Positions 21,514 to 32,267 of a DNA stretch of 64,000 bases are shown one piece after another. The translations under genes were made by a program, and so were the position numbers. The stretch covers positions 21,733,276 through 21,797,275 of the forward strand of contig CM064517.1 of the NCBI GenBank assembly GCA_032716605.1, written 5' to 3'. The notes beneath the pieces were generated by a model. That model saw nothing but the letters and a program-made list of their open reading frames with translations. It did not search any database and was not told where the DNA came from. The stretch is from Paralithodes platypus. Its lineage: Eukaryota; Arthropoda; Malacostraca; Decapoda; Lithodidae. Numbering within the stretch: position 1 is the first letter of the stretch; each line of letters starts with the position of its first letter.

Positions 21514-22320
21514 TAGTTTAACCATAGGATCGACTCTTAAGGCTCGTCTTAATCCACCATAATTGGCTTTTCTGAAATCTGGGATAAGTGTCGTATTCTC
21601 TTTAGCCTTTCCTGTCCATTGTATGTTAAAATAAATTGATTTATGATCACTATTTCCTAGTTGGTCTCCTATCTCTACATTATTTATCATTTGTTCATTA
21701 TTACTGAGAACTAAATCGAGGATATTATTACCTCTAGTAGGCGAGTCTATGAATTGAAATAAAAAACTATCCTGTACCGCCTCAATAAACTCTTTTGAAT
21801 CTGGGTCGCCGATTTGATGCTGCCAATCAATATTCGGAAAATTAAAATCCCCTATAATACACACATTGCTAAACCTTGATGCTATTTTCACTTCCTGCCA
21901 TAAAGCTGTACCTTCGTTTCTACTCATATTTGGTGGTCTATAAATAACTCCAATAATTATGGTCTCACTACCTTCGCTAACCTCAACCCAAACACTTTCG
22001 TTATCAGTATTTAGTCTAATATCTGATTTAATACAGCTTTTTAAAGAACTCCTGACAAACACTGCTATTCCGCCGCCCCTCCTACTTGTTCGGTCACGTT
22101 TAAACAAACAATATCCTGGTATATGGAATTCTGCTAAAAAATGTCTTGATTCTGTATTAATCCATGTTTCAGTCAGTGCTATAATGTCTATATTTTCGTT
22201 GCTAACAAGTGCTCTAAGTTCATCCATTTTGTTACATAAACTCCTACAGTTTGTATAATATAATCGCAATGAATTTATTTTACTGGTATCGGATTTACCT
22301 TTATTTCTAACTGAATTCCC
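21514..22320 (-). pseudogene. LINE-C APE endonuclease
   Basis: Complete endonuclease fold motifs: LRLYYTNCRSLCNKMDEL, IIALTETWINTES, RRGGGIAVFVR, GVIYRPPNMS, IIGDFNFPNIDW, NNILDLVLSNNE and LGNSDHKSIYF. The frame is open upstream of the methionine at 22269 to the SINE junction. Only the MITE insertion disrupts its link to the RT. Confidence 0.85.
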
Positions 22321-22321
22321 T

Positions 22322-22414
22322 AGAAAATATATAAGTAAAAGGAACAGTCAGAGTAAGCTATGGGTATGGCAGAGATTGCTCAGTTCTCACTCTGATAGAC
22401 CAGCCCATCACCAC
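22322..22414 (-). mobile_element. SINE-A copy, 5' part (split by LINE-C)
   Basis: Matches the middle of SINE-A (GAACAGTCAGAGTAAGC, ACTCTGATAGACCAGCCC) and truncates after CATCACCAC. It belongs with 18282-18590; about five bases of the SINE were lost where LINE-C inserted. Confidence 0.85.
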
Positions 22415-22427
22415 TAAGAAAGTTTGT

Positions 22428-22631
22428 TTTAACCCTCGGCAAAACCTAATAAAAAAGTATGGTAGGCCTACTAAAATATCTTTTTCGTAACAAGGTTGTC
22501 AATACGGTACTTTCAGTCATCGATAGCTCTAAAGATCATATGAAAATGTGTTAAACCCTCGGAAAAACCTAATATAAAAGTATGGTACTAACATTTAATT
22601 TTCGTAACAAGGTTGTCAATACGGTACTTTC
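22428..22631. repeat. Tandem repeat of ~107 bp, two units
   Basis: Both units contain CTCTAAAGATCATA, ACCCTCGG, AAACCTAATA, AAGTATGGTA and CGTAACAAGGTTGTCAATAC. The first unit is the one into which SINE-A inserted, and it begins near 18255 on the other side of the nested elements. Confidence 0.7.
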
Positions 22632-24617
22632 CCATTATCAATGTACAATCAAGCTGAAGATTGCAGAGTAAACACCATAGACTTCATCGACTTTTCTTTC
22701 ACCTTCGTATAATCGACAGCCAATTTTTTTTTTTTTTATTAAGGTACTCAACCAGCGGGGGTGTGGGGGCGGCAGCCCCCACCCATAATACTAGGTTAGG
22801 TTAGGTAAGGTTGTTAGGTTAGGCTAATGTCTTTTCAAATCACTAACGAGGAGCGTGTCTCAACATCGATCGATAGGCCTAATGGGGAAAATAGGTTTTC
22901 CCGAGATTTCTAATTAATTACAAACACTATATATTGATGCAAATGACCAATTTTGTTTATAAAAAAAAAACACTCGGAAAATTTGTGGTATTAAAATAAA
23001 AAAAATCCCAAATTTGGATAGCCTAGGCCTAGGGCCCTAGGCGCGCAGCCGCAGTTCGCACATTATTTGACCGTATTTTTGGTTTGAAAAGGGGGCTTTG
23101 GCCGCAGGACTCGTTGTCATTATCATACGGTATATAGGATAATGGCAGCATGGGAAATATAACGGGATGAATGTAGAGTTCGGGCGTACGGTAGTCATTG
23201 TTTACATAGGACGATCGCCGCGGCTCGCGCTCGCACTTACGTTCCCGTCTATTTCGACACTATATTTTCTGCTATTTGCCCCCTGTCATTACTACATTAA
23301 GATTAGGTTAGGTTAAAATACACGGGAACATGATGGGAAAGGTCCGACGCCACTACGCGTAATGTAAACAAAGATGGCGGTACGCCCGGTCACTACATCC
23401 TACCCAAAATAACTGCTGGCTGTGGGATAATTTCTGAAAATTACAATGGTTACCGGTACCGGTACCGTAAATCTGACACGTAGAGCGTGCGAATATCTCC
23501 ATGGTAGTACCTTGGGAAGGATGTATTATCTGGCCGTCCGGCCGTCAAGTTTACATTGACCTCGTTGTTAGGCTCCCGTCTATTTTGACATTTATTCTGT
23601 TATTTGCCCTCTTCTGGCAATACCTATGATGATGACAATAAGACATTGGGGGTTGAGGGGAACAAAGCCCCCCCTCAACATATATATGTATCCCACGGCA
23701 GGCAAAATAGACGGGAACATGATTGCGAGTAGTGTAGGCCTAAACAAGGCGGGGGGTACGGCCGAACACTACCGCACAATGCGTACATTTACATCCTTAC
23801 CGTCTCTTTCAATAATATCCATTTCTCTATAGGCTATTCTTTCTCATAGTCATTCCTATCTTAAATAAAAATTTGGTAAGGATGTACTATTGGGGCGTAC
23901 TGCCCGCCTTGTTTAGATTACTCAGGGAGTCAGGGGCAAAGCCCCCCCCCCTCAACCCATACTGTATCCAAAGGCACAACAAATCTTATATTTACTCTGA
24001 AAATGACTTAGGCTACATCTGAGTGTTTTAAGATCGTTGAATAATAGGAGAAATACATATTTCCGGGGAGTGTAACTAATTTCAACTGCTGTATAATGAT
24101 GCAAACTACCTAAAACCAAAAAGAAAAACCATGCAAAAATTAGTGGTAGTTTCGGTAATATTTTCAAAAAAGATATACGGTAGGCCTACTGTACAGTACC
24201 GGTACTGAAGTATCTATAATGTAATTAAGGCAGAAATCCAGTAATTGAGATGTTTTTATTATAGCCTATACTGTAGAATATCGGTACCCAATTTGACCAA
24301 TTTGTTCTGAAATTAAGCTAGTAATCATATAAATAACATTATCCTAACTTCACCTAGTATTATTAGTAGTGGTACACCCTTGCTGAATAGCCCATAGCCT
24401 ATGAAGATTGGGCCGTTTGGGTGGTGGGCTCGTGGTTTGGACTGTGGCAGGCCTTGACTATGAATTAATAAGTTTTCTGTGGCAACATTGTTGGATAATG
24501 GGAAAGAATCCATTTGACACAGGGCTCAGTCTGCACAATTAATTAGAGGCTACTGGTATGTATGTATGCATGCATGTATGTACTGTACTGTTATGTACAT
24601 CAATACTATTTTCACAG
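22632..24617. other. Non-coding, repeat-rich
   Basis: No protein domain recognised. It holds TTAGG-like words (22786-22830), copies of the dispersed repeat also seen near 15660 (22845-23000, 24000-24180), and G-run/C-run hairpin sequences near 22745-22790, 23646-23685 and 23920-23965. It also holds repeated TACCGGTA words and an AAAGATGGCGG word near 23371. A first THAP exon should lie here or further left but was not found. Confidence 0.5.
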
Positions 24618-24793
24618 GTGCATCAGATGGCAGACTGCTTTGAAAGGGGTTCTTAAGAGTATTGGTACTCCAACACCCCAAGTTGACACCAACATCAAAG
24701 TGTGCAGCCATCATTTCTCACCAACAAATTATATACCTGGCCACACTCACTCAAGACTTCGGTGGGATGCCTGCCCTGATCAACGTCTTGAAG
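24618..24793 (+). CDS. Putative THAP-domain exon of a P-element-type transposase gene
   Basis: An acceptor (TTTTCACAG) precedes and GTTTGTG follows. The encoded segment CIRWQTALKG...VCSHHFSPTNYIPG...RLRWDACPDQ matches the second half of a THAP C2CH zinc finger: a Trp/Ala helix, then C-x2-H-F, then a proline-containing end. The first half with the C-x-C pair is not seen. THAP fingers bind DNA sites at transposon ends or promoters. Confidence 0.6.
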
Positions 24794-25049
24794 GTTTGTG
24801 TATTTATAAATCTGTCATGATTATGTATACTGGCAGTAACTTACTATCGGTTATTAAAACAGTACCGGTACCATATATCATATACCGGTAGCCTAAGTCT
24901 TTCAGTTGGAATAAAATCACAGCCATGAGTGTAATCCTCACATGGTACCGGTACTCTATTTCAAGCCAATAGGCTACGGTATATCGTAACTTAATTTAAC
25001 CAGGGAAGGAACATGATAGCACAGCAGATGCCACAACTGCAACACTACA

Positions 25050-26321
25050 ATGAGAGCTACAGCACCAATTTTGCGACCTTTAGGTAACTTAGAACAGTGT
25101 GTACTGTGGTTTACAGGTGGTCTCGACGGATCCACTGTTCAGGCTATGAGAAAACTTGGTGTGGAAGAGTGGCTGGTGCGTGTGATAATGAAGATGTATG
25201 AGGATTCGCGAAGTTCGGTGAGGGTGAAGGGTGTACTGAGTGATGAGTTCGCAGTCCGTGTTGGAGTCCATCAGGGTTCAGTGTTAAGCCCCCTCCTCTT
25301 TATTATGGTCTTGGAGGCGCTGTCTAGAATTTTTAGAGGCGGACTCCCGTTGGAACTGTTTTATGCAGACGATTTAGTCCTAATAGCTGACCGTATGCAG
25401 GATGCTGAGGCCAAATTCAGAGAGTGGAGAGAGGGCATGGCGAGCAAGGGTTTAAGAGTCAATATTAACAAAACCAAGGTTATGCATTGTAGTTTGAGAC
25501 GAGGCAATGTGGAAAAGAGCGGTGCATACCCATGTGCAGTGTGTGGAAAGGGAGTGGGCGTTAACTCAATTCAATGTAGCATCTGTCGATGTTGGGTACA
25601 CCATGGGAGTAAGTGCTGTAGTAGAATAAAGGGGCCCCTGCCGAAGGATAAGTCAGAAATAGAGAAATTTGAGTGCGTAGTGTGCAAAGGCGAGCTTGTG
25701 TTAAGTGATGATCCTGTGGCTGTGAATTTTGGAAATGAGTCTTTGGAGCTGGTGAACAAGTTTTGTTACCTAGGAGATACCATCTCTGCCGGTGGAGGGG
25801 CTGAGGCTGCCACTGTTGCTAGAATTAGGTGTGGCTGGGGGAAGTTCAGAGAATTGATGCCAATCCTGACCATGAAAAGAATGCCTCTCCCCCTGAAGGG
25901 AAAGGTGTATGCCTCATGTGTTAGAAGTGCAATGACGTATGCCTCAGAAACATGGGCCGTTAAAGTAGAGGATGTCAACAGAATGGAGCGTAATGAGATG
26001 AAAATGGTGAGATGGATGTGTGGGGCCAGGCTACAGGATAGAATAACAAATGTTGAGCTGAGGAGACGTTTAGGTATAAAGAATATTAGCGAGGTGATGC
26101 GTACAAGTAGACTGGGATGGTATGGACATGTGGAGAGAATGGATGAACAAAATTGGGTGAAAAAATGCAGGTCTGTGATTGTGGAGGGAGCTGCACCAAG
26201 GGGTGGACCGAGGAAGACCTGGGATCGGACTATACGCGCCGATCTCAAATCCAAGAACTTGACAAGTGAAGCAGCCCTTAACAGGGTTGCCTGGAATGCC
26301 GCCATTAGGACAAGAGACTGA
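25050..26321 (+). CDS. RTE RT fragment with inserted PHD-like finger, 423 aa frame
   Basis: The frame is open for 423 residues, though the first ~29 come from flanking DNA. Motifs: VHQGSVLSPLLFIMVLEAL, LFYADDLVLIAD (catalytic YADD), INKTKVMHC, and a cysteine-rich insert YPCAVCGKGV...IQCSICRCWVH...C...FECVVC. The thumb and end motifs follow (FCYLGDTISAGGG, YASETWAVKVEDVNR, WYGHVERMDEQNWVKK, GGPRKTWDRTI). The finger sits between palm and thumb. N-terminal endonuclease and half the palm are missing. Confidence 0.85.
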   Translation: MRATAPILRPLGNLEQCVLWFTGGLDGSTVQAMRKLGVEEWLVRVIMKMYEDSRSSVRVKGVLSDEFAVRVGVHQGSVLSPLLFIMVLEALSRIFRGGLPLELFYADDLVLIADRMQDAEAKFREWREGMASKGLRVNINKTKVMHCSLRRGNVEKSGAYPCAVCGKGVGVNSIQCSICRCWVHHGSKCCSRIKGPLPKDKSEIEKFECVVCKGELVLSDDPVAVNFGNESLELVNKFCYLGDTISAGGGAEAATVARIRCGWGKFRELMPILTMKRMPLPLKGKVYASCVRSAMTYASETWAVKVEDVNRMERNEMKMVRWMCGARLQDRITNVELRRRLGIKNISEVMRTSRLGWYGHVERMDEQNWVKKCRSVIVEGAAPRGGPRKTWDRTIRADLKSKNLTSEAALNRVAWNAAIRTRD

Positions 26322-26376
26322 AACTGCACTTATGTGTGGAACACTCAGTCTTAAAATGTTATGTATGTATGTATGT
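25134..26376 (+). mobile_element. 5'-truncated RTE-type LINE
   Basis: Starts within the RT palm (VQAMRKLGVEEWLVRVI) and ends after the C-terminal region with TCTTAAAAT and a (GTAT)n tail. Its sequence is nearly the same as the RTE copy at 41154-42380. It lies within an intron of the THAP transposase gene, same strand. Confidence 0.85.
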
Positions 26377-28293
26377 ATAGGTAATATCATCTAATAATAC
26401 ATGTACAGTACTCTGATTACCACCTGGCAAGGTCAAACAGATACCAACATGAATTCTGGAAACTGTTTGTTAGGCCTACTTAGTCCACCGCTGCACTGGT
26501 TTTCAGTTCATATTATTAAACGTGGAACTGTTTGTGCTCCTTATTTATGCAGAGCTGCAGTGGTTTACAAGACATATATCTTATAGAAGTGAGTGGATGA
26601 TAAGCACCATCTACGTGCCACAGCTTAATATACAGTACGGGTAAATATAGGTAGGCCTACCGGTACATGATATGTAATGTATAAGTTTTAGGTGACAGTA
26701 AAGTGCATAAACTTAAAGTATAGCCTATTGTATAACGTAATTTAGCAATTGAAATATTGTATGTAGGTACCGGTACTGGTTTTAACAATTACACAATTTT
26801 TAATACACAGATTCACTGGATGACGCTCCTATGCAGCAGTCAGCCATTTCAAAAGGCCATGCACTTCAGAGGGACCAACCCAATTCAGGTTATGTACTTC
26901 CACTGCTGTATGTAGCATACAAAATATCACAAACTAATGAATATACTGTAGTACTTTTCTTTGCAAATAATATATTACTGTATTGGATATGTATTTATAT
27001 ACACATTATCCTTTATAAATGATGAGGAGCATATACTTGTGAACAATTCTACCGCACTAATTGATATCCTTTGATACAAATTCTAGAAAACAATGGTTTC
27101 CACATAGTAGAAGGAGTGTTCTGGCATAGGTAAAGGGTGCATAATGTAACAAAAGTAGTGTGGAGGCATTTCTGCCATGGACAAACTTCAGTGCTGTTTT
27201 CTCAGGAGATATGTTTATACATTATTTTACCACCATGCACTCCCTGGTCAAGAGCTGGGCTATGGTGGGTGCCCTGATGTTTCAGGGACTTAAGTGGACA
27301 ATTGCCACAGATTGGTTGTGCACCACAACACTGGCTTCTGCCAATAACACATACTGGCTGGCCCGACCCTCGAAGCCTTGACCTCTTGCTTTGCAGGTGA
27401 ATCGTGTACCACCCGCACTACATACTGTGGCAAAGTTGATGATGAACTTTAGTCTGATCACTTCAGCCAGGCATGTAGGGCCTACGAGTTGTCTAAAGAA
27501 AGATGCTAATTGGCTGATAATACCTCATGGAACAACATGTCTTCAAAATATAACTTAGTTTGTATATGCAAACATAGTCTACTGTATTAGCAAGGACTGT
27601 CAATATGAAATACAGTACTTTGTGAAAGTATTTACATAAAAATTATCTCTAAAAACATCTTGCGGTCTTAGAATATACAATACAATATAATCATGTAATT
27701 GCCTCAATAATATACAGTATATGACAAGTGATATCCACATGCAATTATGAATATACAGTACAGTATACCGTATGTTGTTTGTCAATTATGAAAATGATAC
27801 ACTTATTGCATTATGATATGTAGCCTACCATCTGAAATACAAATTCCAGGATTTAGAACCACTATCAATTTTATAAATATTGCCTACACTTTAATAGCGT
27901 CAATATATCTACAAATTATAAACCCATATTTATTGTGCATGTGAACAGAGGTGCATGGGGGCGACGCATTCGTAACAATCCCTTCAGGGATCACAGCATC
28001 CGGCAAAATGTATATATACTGTATACACATAGATATATGTTGTACATGCTTGTATGTACAGTATATTATACAGATACTGTATTGATTGACTTGGCGTTCC
28101 AGCCTCTTCCACAATCAGCAGTGTCTTCTACTGCTCAGGATCAGTTGATGAACTCAGAATTTGGCATGTACATTATGTGTAACAGTGTTAAGGTACAAAT
28201 GTATGATGGAAGGTTGTTTCTAGAATATTGTATTTTCGTATGACGTAGTTTATTAATATAATAAGTAATAAACCCTCATAATAGAAACTGGAT
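26377..28293. other. Intron-like AT-rich DNA; one weak candidate exon
   Basis: No recognised domain. A possible small exon lies at 26811-26888 (acceptor AATACACAG, donor CAG/GTTATG), encoding a SLDDAPMQQSAISKG-like segment. A stretch near 27285-27345 resembles 59110-59175, an unclassified repeat. TACAGTA words are frequent. Confidence 0.4.
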
Positions 28294-28460
28294 GGTTAAT
28301 AATAATAATAATAATATTTATTCAGTTAGCAATAACAGTTGGTACCACATAGTTTGTTACAAATATGACATGTACCAGCCTTGCATAATTCCAACTAAGG
28401 ATAGCCCAATAAGGCCGTTAGGCGTATTTCCATTGGGGTCCTTGTGGGATTAGGTTAGCT
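28294..28460 (-). mobile_element. Truncated tRNA-SINE body with (AAT)n tail
   Basis: Shares AAGGATAGC-CAATAAGGCCG and TTAGGCGTATTTCCATTGGG with the tRNA-derived SINE at 61985-62235, and has the same AAT-repeat tail. The tRNA-like head is missing. Confidence 0.65.
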
Positions 28461-28732
28461 GGGGAAAATGGGGAGGATAAAGAAATAGATACTTTAGAGA
28501 AAGTATTTCTAGGGGGTTATTTTAAGATACCTTACATCCTATAGTAAATATCAGTAATCCGTAATCAGTAATCATTTCAGTTTGGTTTGTCTAACTTTTA
28601 TGTCGCATTTAGTAGTAGACATAAGCTTGGTGCTCCCTTCTCGCAGCTGTCCGGTTCAGGTTGAGCCTGTATGTTAACCCTCTAACCAAGGCAAGGATAA
28701 TTTCAGGCTGATAATAGTTTTTTACTTGCTAC

Positions 28733-29042
28733 TTACATGTGCCTGAGTATATACAGTACATACTTACATGTGCCTGAGTATATACAGTACATACTTACAT
28801 GTGCCTGAGTATATACAGTACATACTTACATGTGCCTGAGTATATACAGTACATACTTACATGTGCCTGAGTATATACAGTACATACTTACATGTGCCTG
28901 AGTATATACAGTACATACTTACATGTGCCTGAGTATATACAGTACATACTTACATGTGCCTGAGTATATACAGTACATACTTACATGTGCCTGAGTATAT
29001 ACAGTACATACTTACATGTGCCTGAGTATATACAGTACATAC
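28733..29042. repeat. Minisatellite: ten identical 31-bp units
   Basis: The word GCCTGAG recurs every 31 bases from 28741 to 29020, and all ten units read the same. Each unit contains CTTACATGTGCCTGAG and TATATACAGTACATA. It lies in a non-coding (intron-like) interval. Confidence 0.95.
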
Positions 29043-30112
29043 GAGCAACGCAAGACAGAGCTCGAATATGTAATATGTAATCTGCTAATTAGATTCAGCT
29101 TGTGGATGATTATAATAGTACATACAGTATCCATGTGCATTCATCATGCAAATGTGGGGAAATGTTGGTAAATTGTAAACGTACAGTATATTAGCATCTT
29201 ACAGTATAATCAAATCTGAAGATATTTCCAGTCATATTTAAAACAATACCCTGAATTTTCATTTTTCCTAACAATTATAACAGGTGTTCTGTCTCCATTA
29301 CCCAATGTTGCACCACTTGAGTTCTGAGTGAGAAATGCTCCAGTTTGATTTTCATCACAGCAGCAACATAGACAATGGTAAGCACCATGTTACACAGGAT
29401 TTTGGCCTTATGTTAAAATTGTAATGCTTAACATATAACTAATTGTTTTGAAACCAACATATAGCTGATGCTCTAATTATAACACATCTGCAGACAAACA
29501 ATTATTGTTAATGTCATTAATATTATGTGTACCCGGTATAACATTACACAAAACTGCAGGCTACAACATTCTTCAGTACAAATGAAGATTTTGCACTTTA
29601 ATTTGTTTTATATAATGTGAATATACTTTCTATCACATTGGGCATGTGTGAGGTAAAGTGAATCAACAGTAATTATTGTTTATTAAGACAAATTACACTA
29701 CAGTATATAAAAGTGGCAACAACTTCTGTGTTTCAGTTGAAGATTCCCTTCTCTTATTTGGCTACTGGTGACCAAGGCTCACATGTGCATTCATGTTAGT
29801 CAGTCATTCATGTATTTAAATCTTGTACAAAAGAATATTTATTTCATTATTCATTTCTTGGTAAAATTTAAGCAAATTTTATGCTAATATGTTGTCCATG
29901 TCGGCTTTACTTTGAAGATAGACTACTGCCTGGAAAGAACCAGGCAAGGATTATACTGTATACTGTATATGGCTGGTCTTGCATGAAAACTGATCACTAT
30001 GCCATGTAATCCCATTTACTTTTGAAACATTCTGCGCTCTCCATGTTGATCCTTGAAGATATGTAATACAGTGTATATGTTATTGTATTTATATTTTGTC
30101 ATGGGCTTTCAG
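29043..30112. other. No gene recognised
   Basis: AT-rich intron-like sequence. A possible 3' splice acceptor (AATTATAACAG/GTGTTCTG) occurs near 29283 but no coherent exon follows. Confidence 0.5.
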
Positions 30113-30283
30113 GTAATACAAGTCAGGTAGACTCGATGGCTGAGGCTACTTCTGAGAATGTAGTACCGGTACCAGTGTTAACCGAGTCTGGCCCAATGAC
30201 CACCGAGGACAGTGTCCAAACACTTCGGGAACCTGCAGCCATAAACCAAGAGGATGTGACTGAACCAGAGCATCAAAATCTTA
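30113..30283 (+). CDS. Exon of the P-element-type transposase gene
   Basis: Bounded by GGGCTTTCAG and A/GTGAGT splice signals. It encodes an acidic, Ser/Thr/Glu-rich linker (GNTSQVDSMAEATSEN...PEHQNL) ending in phase 1. The remaining base joins the next exon at 30924 to make a serine codon, keeping the frame. Acidic linkers between THAP finger and catalytic core are normal in this family. Confidence 0.65.
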
Positions 30284-30923
30284 GTGAGTCATATTACTTA
30301 ATTATTATGTGTCCTTAATACCTTACACAATATTTGATTACCAAGCGTATCAAACAATATACAGTATAGTAGTGCAGTTCATGATTGTAAAGCTAGTGTT
30401 GGTGTTGATTGTATAATTACACTTATACACAGTGATTAGGGGGTACAGTATGTCTATCACAAAGATAAACTAATAGTGTACTTCTATTTAACTCCTTTAT
30501 ATGATCACTTACAGGGCTGTCTTGCCATTAGTACTATGATTGGCAAGCACCCAATGAAAGAAAAAACATAAATAACCAGTGTTGTGTTCATGTAGTGCAT
30601 CCGGCCATGAAATATGGTAGGCCTATTGTACTCCTACCTTAAGGCAATTCTAGCCTACCAGTGTGCAGACTTTGTATTTCAGAGAACTTACTTTCCCTAT
30701 CCTGAGAATGGTCATGAGCCACACACAGCATTACTCCTGTTTCACATGGATGTAGCATAACCATCTACAGTACCTTGGTTTTGCGTGAGGAAAGCGTAAG
30801 CCTCTAAATGGCAGCAACAAGAGCATTTCTCTCTAAACTTTATGACGGTGTAACTTTACATTATCTTTCTGCCATACATAGGTTATGTTAGGCATTTAAT
30901 ATACTGTAATATTATTATTTCAG
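30284..30923 (+). other. Intron of the P-element-type transposase gene
   Basis: Begins GTGAGT and ends TTATTTCAG. No insertion or repeat of note was seen. Confidence 0.6.
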
Positions 30924-32267
30924 GTGAACCAAATGTGAAAGTTCAGCAAAGATCTAAGAAGACCTCTAGGCTCCTTCACAAGTACAGGACTAGGATAGGA
31001 AGGCTTGTGAAGAGGGTTTGTATCCTGAAGCAGCCCAAGAACTTGTCTCCTCATTACCCAGCGACTCGTGCACAGGTAATTAGAAATGCTTCTAAGTACC
31101 TGAATGGAGTACAGTTAGAACTATTTAAATCCCAGATAAATATGTATGGTGTTGCCAAAAAGGGTAGGCGGTATTCAGCAACACAGAGAAATTATGCCCT
31201 AGGATTGTATCATAAAAGCCCAAGGGCTTATAGATATATGTCACAATTTTTTGCATTGCCTTCTACAAGAATGCTCAGATTATGGCTTCATAGATTTGAA
31301 TTCACAGCCGGATGGAATGATTCAGTTTTTGAATTATTGAAAAGGAAGGCTGCCTCAATGGATGATCGCGATAAAGTATGTTCCATTCTGTTTGATGGTA
31401 TGTCACTAAAATCTGGTGTCTATTATAATGCAAGCAAAGACTTAGTTGAAGGTGTTCAGGATTTGGGTCAGTATGGCAAAGGCACGAAGGCAGCCCAACA
31501 TGTTATGGTGTTTATGGTGTGTGGTGTAGCTAAAAAATGGAAACAAACACTGGCATTTTTTCTTTACAGCACCAGTATTTCCCCAGATACATTACAGTAT
31601 ATGATATTGGATTGTGCCAGTAAACTGAAAGAAGCAGGATTAATGCCAAAGGTTGTCATATGCGATCAGGATAGTTCAAACAGAAAGGTGTTTAGTAATT
31701 TCAACATATCTCCACAATCACCAAGCATTATGCATGATAATGAGGCTCTGTATTTCATGTACGACACTCCACATCTGTTGAAAAGCATACGTAATAATAT
31801 GATGAAGATGTGAAGTGGAGATATGTTGTAGATTTTTATGAGCGGGACAAGGCAATGAGCATTCGACTAGCTCCTAAGCTATGTGACAAGCATGTTTATT
31901 GCAACACATTTGACAAGATGAGAGGGTGTCTGGCTGCACAGGTCTTAAGTAGAACTGTTGCAGCTGGCATAAATACTCATTCTGAACTTGGAGCTCTACC
32001 CCCAGAGGCAGCAAGCACAGCAAAATTTGTCAACAACATGGACACACTTTTTGATATTTTTAACAGCACTAAAGTTAATCATTATCGTACCAGTAAATGT
32101 GCCTTTTCAAATGCTCATTGTCAGTCTCTTGATGAGATGAAAGAGTGGATACTTTCCTGGCAGGTTCCGCATGCACCAACATCTTTGCCATGCATTCAAG
32201 GTTGGAAGTTAAATGTATCAGTTCTCAAATGTCTATGGGAGGATTTGCATGAATAATATAACTGACT
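30924..32267 (+). pseudogene. P-element/THAP9-type transposase catalytic core
   Basis: The order is a basic leucine-rich coiled segment, then GRRYSATQRNYALGLYHKSP (a helix-turn-helix-like conserved block), then the RNase H-fold core: SILFDGMSLKSG with the first Asp (residue ~154 of the open frame), VVICDQDSSNRKVF (second Asp, ~244-246) and YDTPHLLKSIRNN. After a one-base shift near 31808 the frame continues VKWRYVVDFYERDKAMSIRLAPKL...WILSWQVPH to LHE. A second shift near 32252 precedes DYLLTSRLNQ, which crosses the LINE-A insertion. A GTG, not ATG, begins the second open segment, which supports a frameshift, not a new gene. Confidence 0.85.

Larger units (their letters stand above)
18591..22321 (-). 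mobile_element. LINE-C: CR1-like retrotransposon
   Basis: Minus-strand element with endonuclease (21514-22320), linker (20456-20865), RT and C-terminal region (18803-20450) and a 3' UTR ending in two 8-bp TTCTTATG repeats, as expected for CR1-group tails. It sits inside a SINE-A copy and is itself interrupted by a TTAA MITE at 20870-21509. It is 5'-truncated: the frame is still open where it meets SINE sequence. Confidence 0.85.

Noticed and set aside
27160..27381. 73-residue open frame as a gene
   Set aside because: No recognisable motif or splice context, and part of the sequence recurs near 59110 as a repeat.
28733..29042. CRISPR-like array
   Set aside because: The 31-bp units are contiguous with no unique spacers, and the DNA is eukaryotic; this is a minisatellite.
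31810..32256. Separate gene starting at GTG 31810
   Set aside because: It is the continuation of the P-type transposase after a one-base shift; conserved motifs run across the junction.
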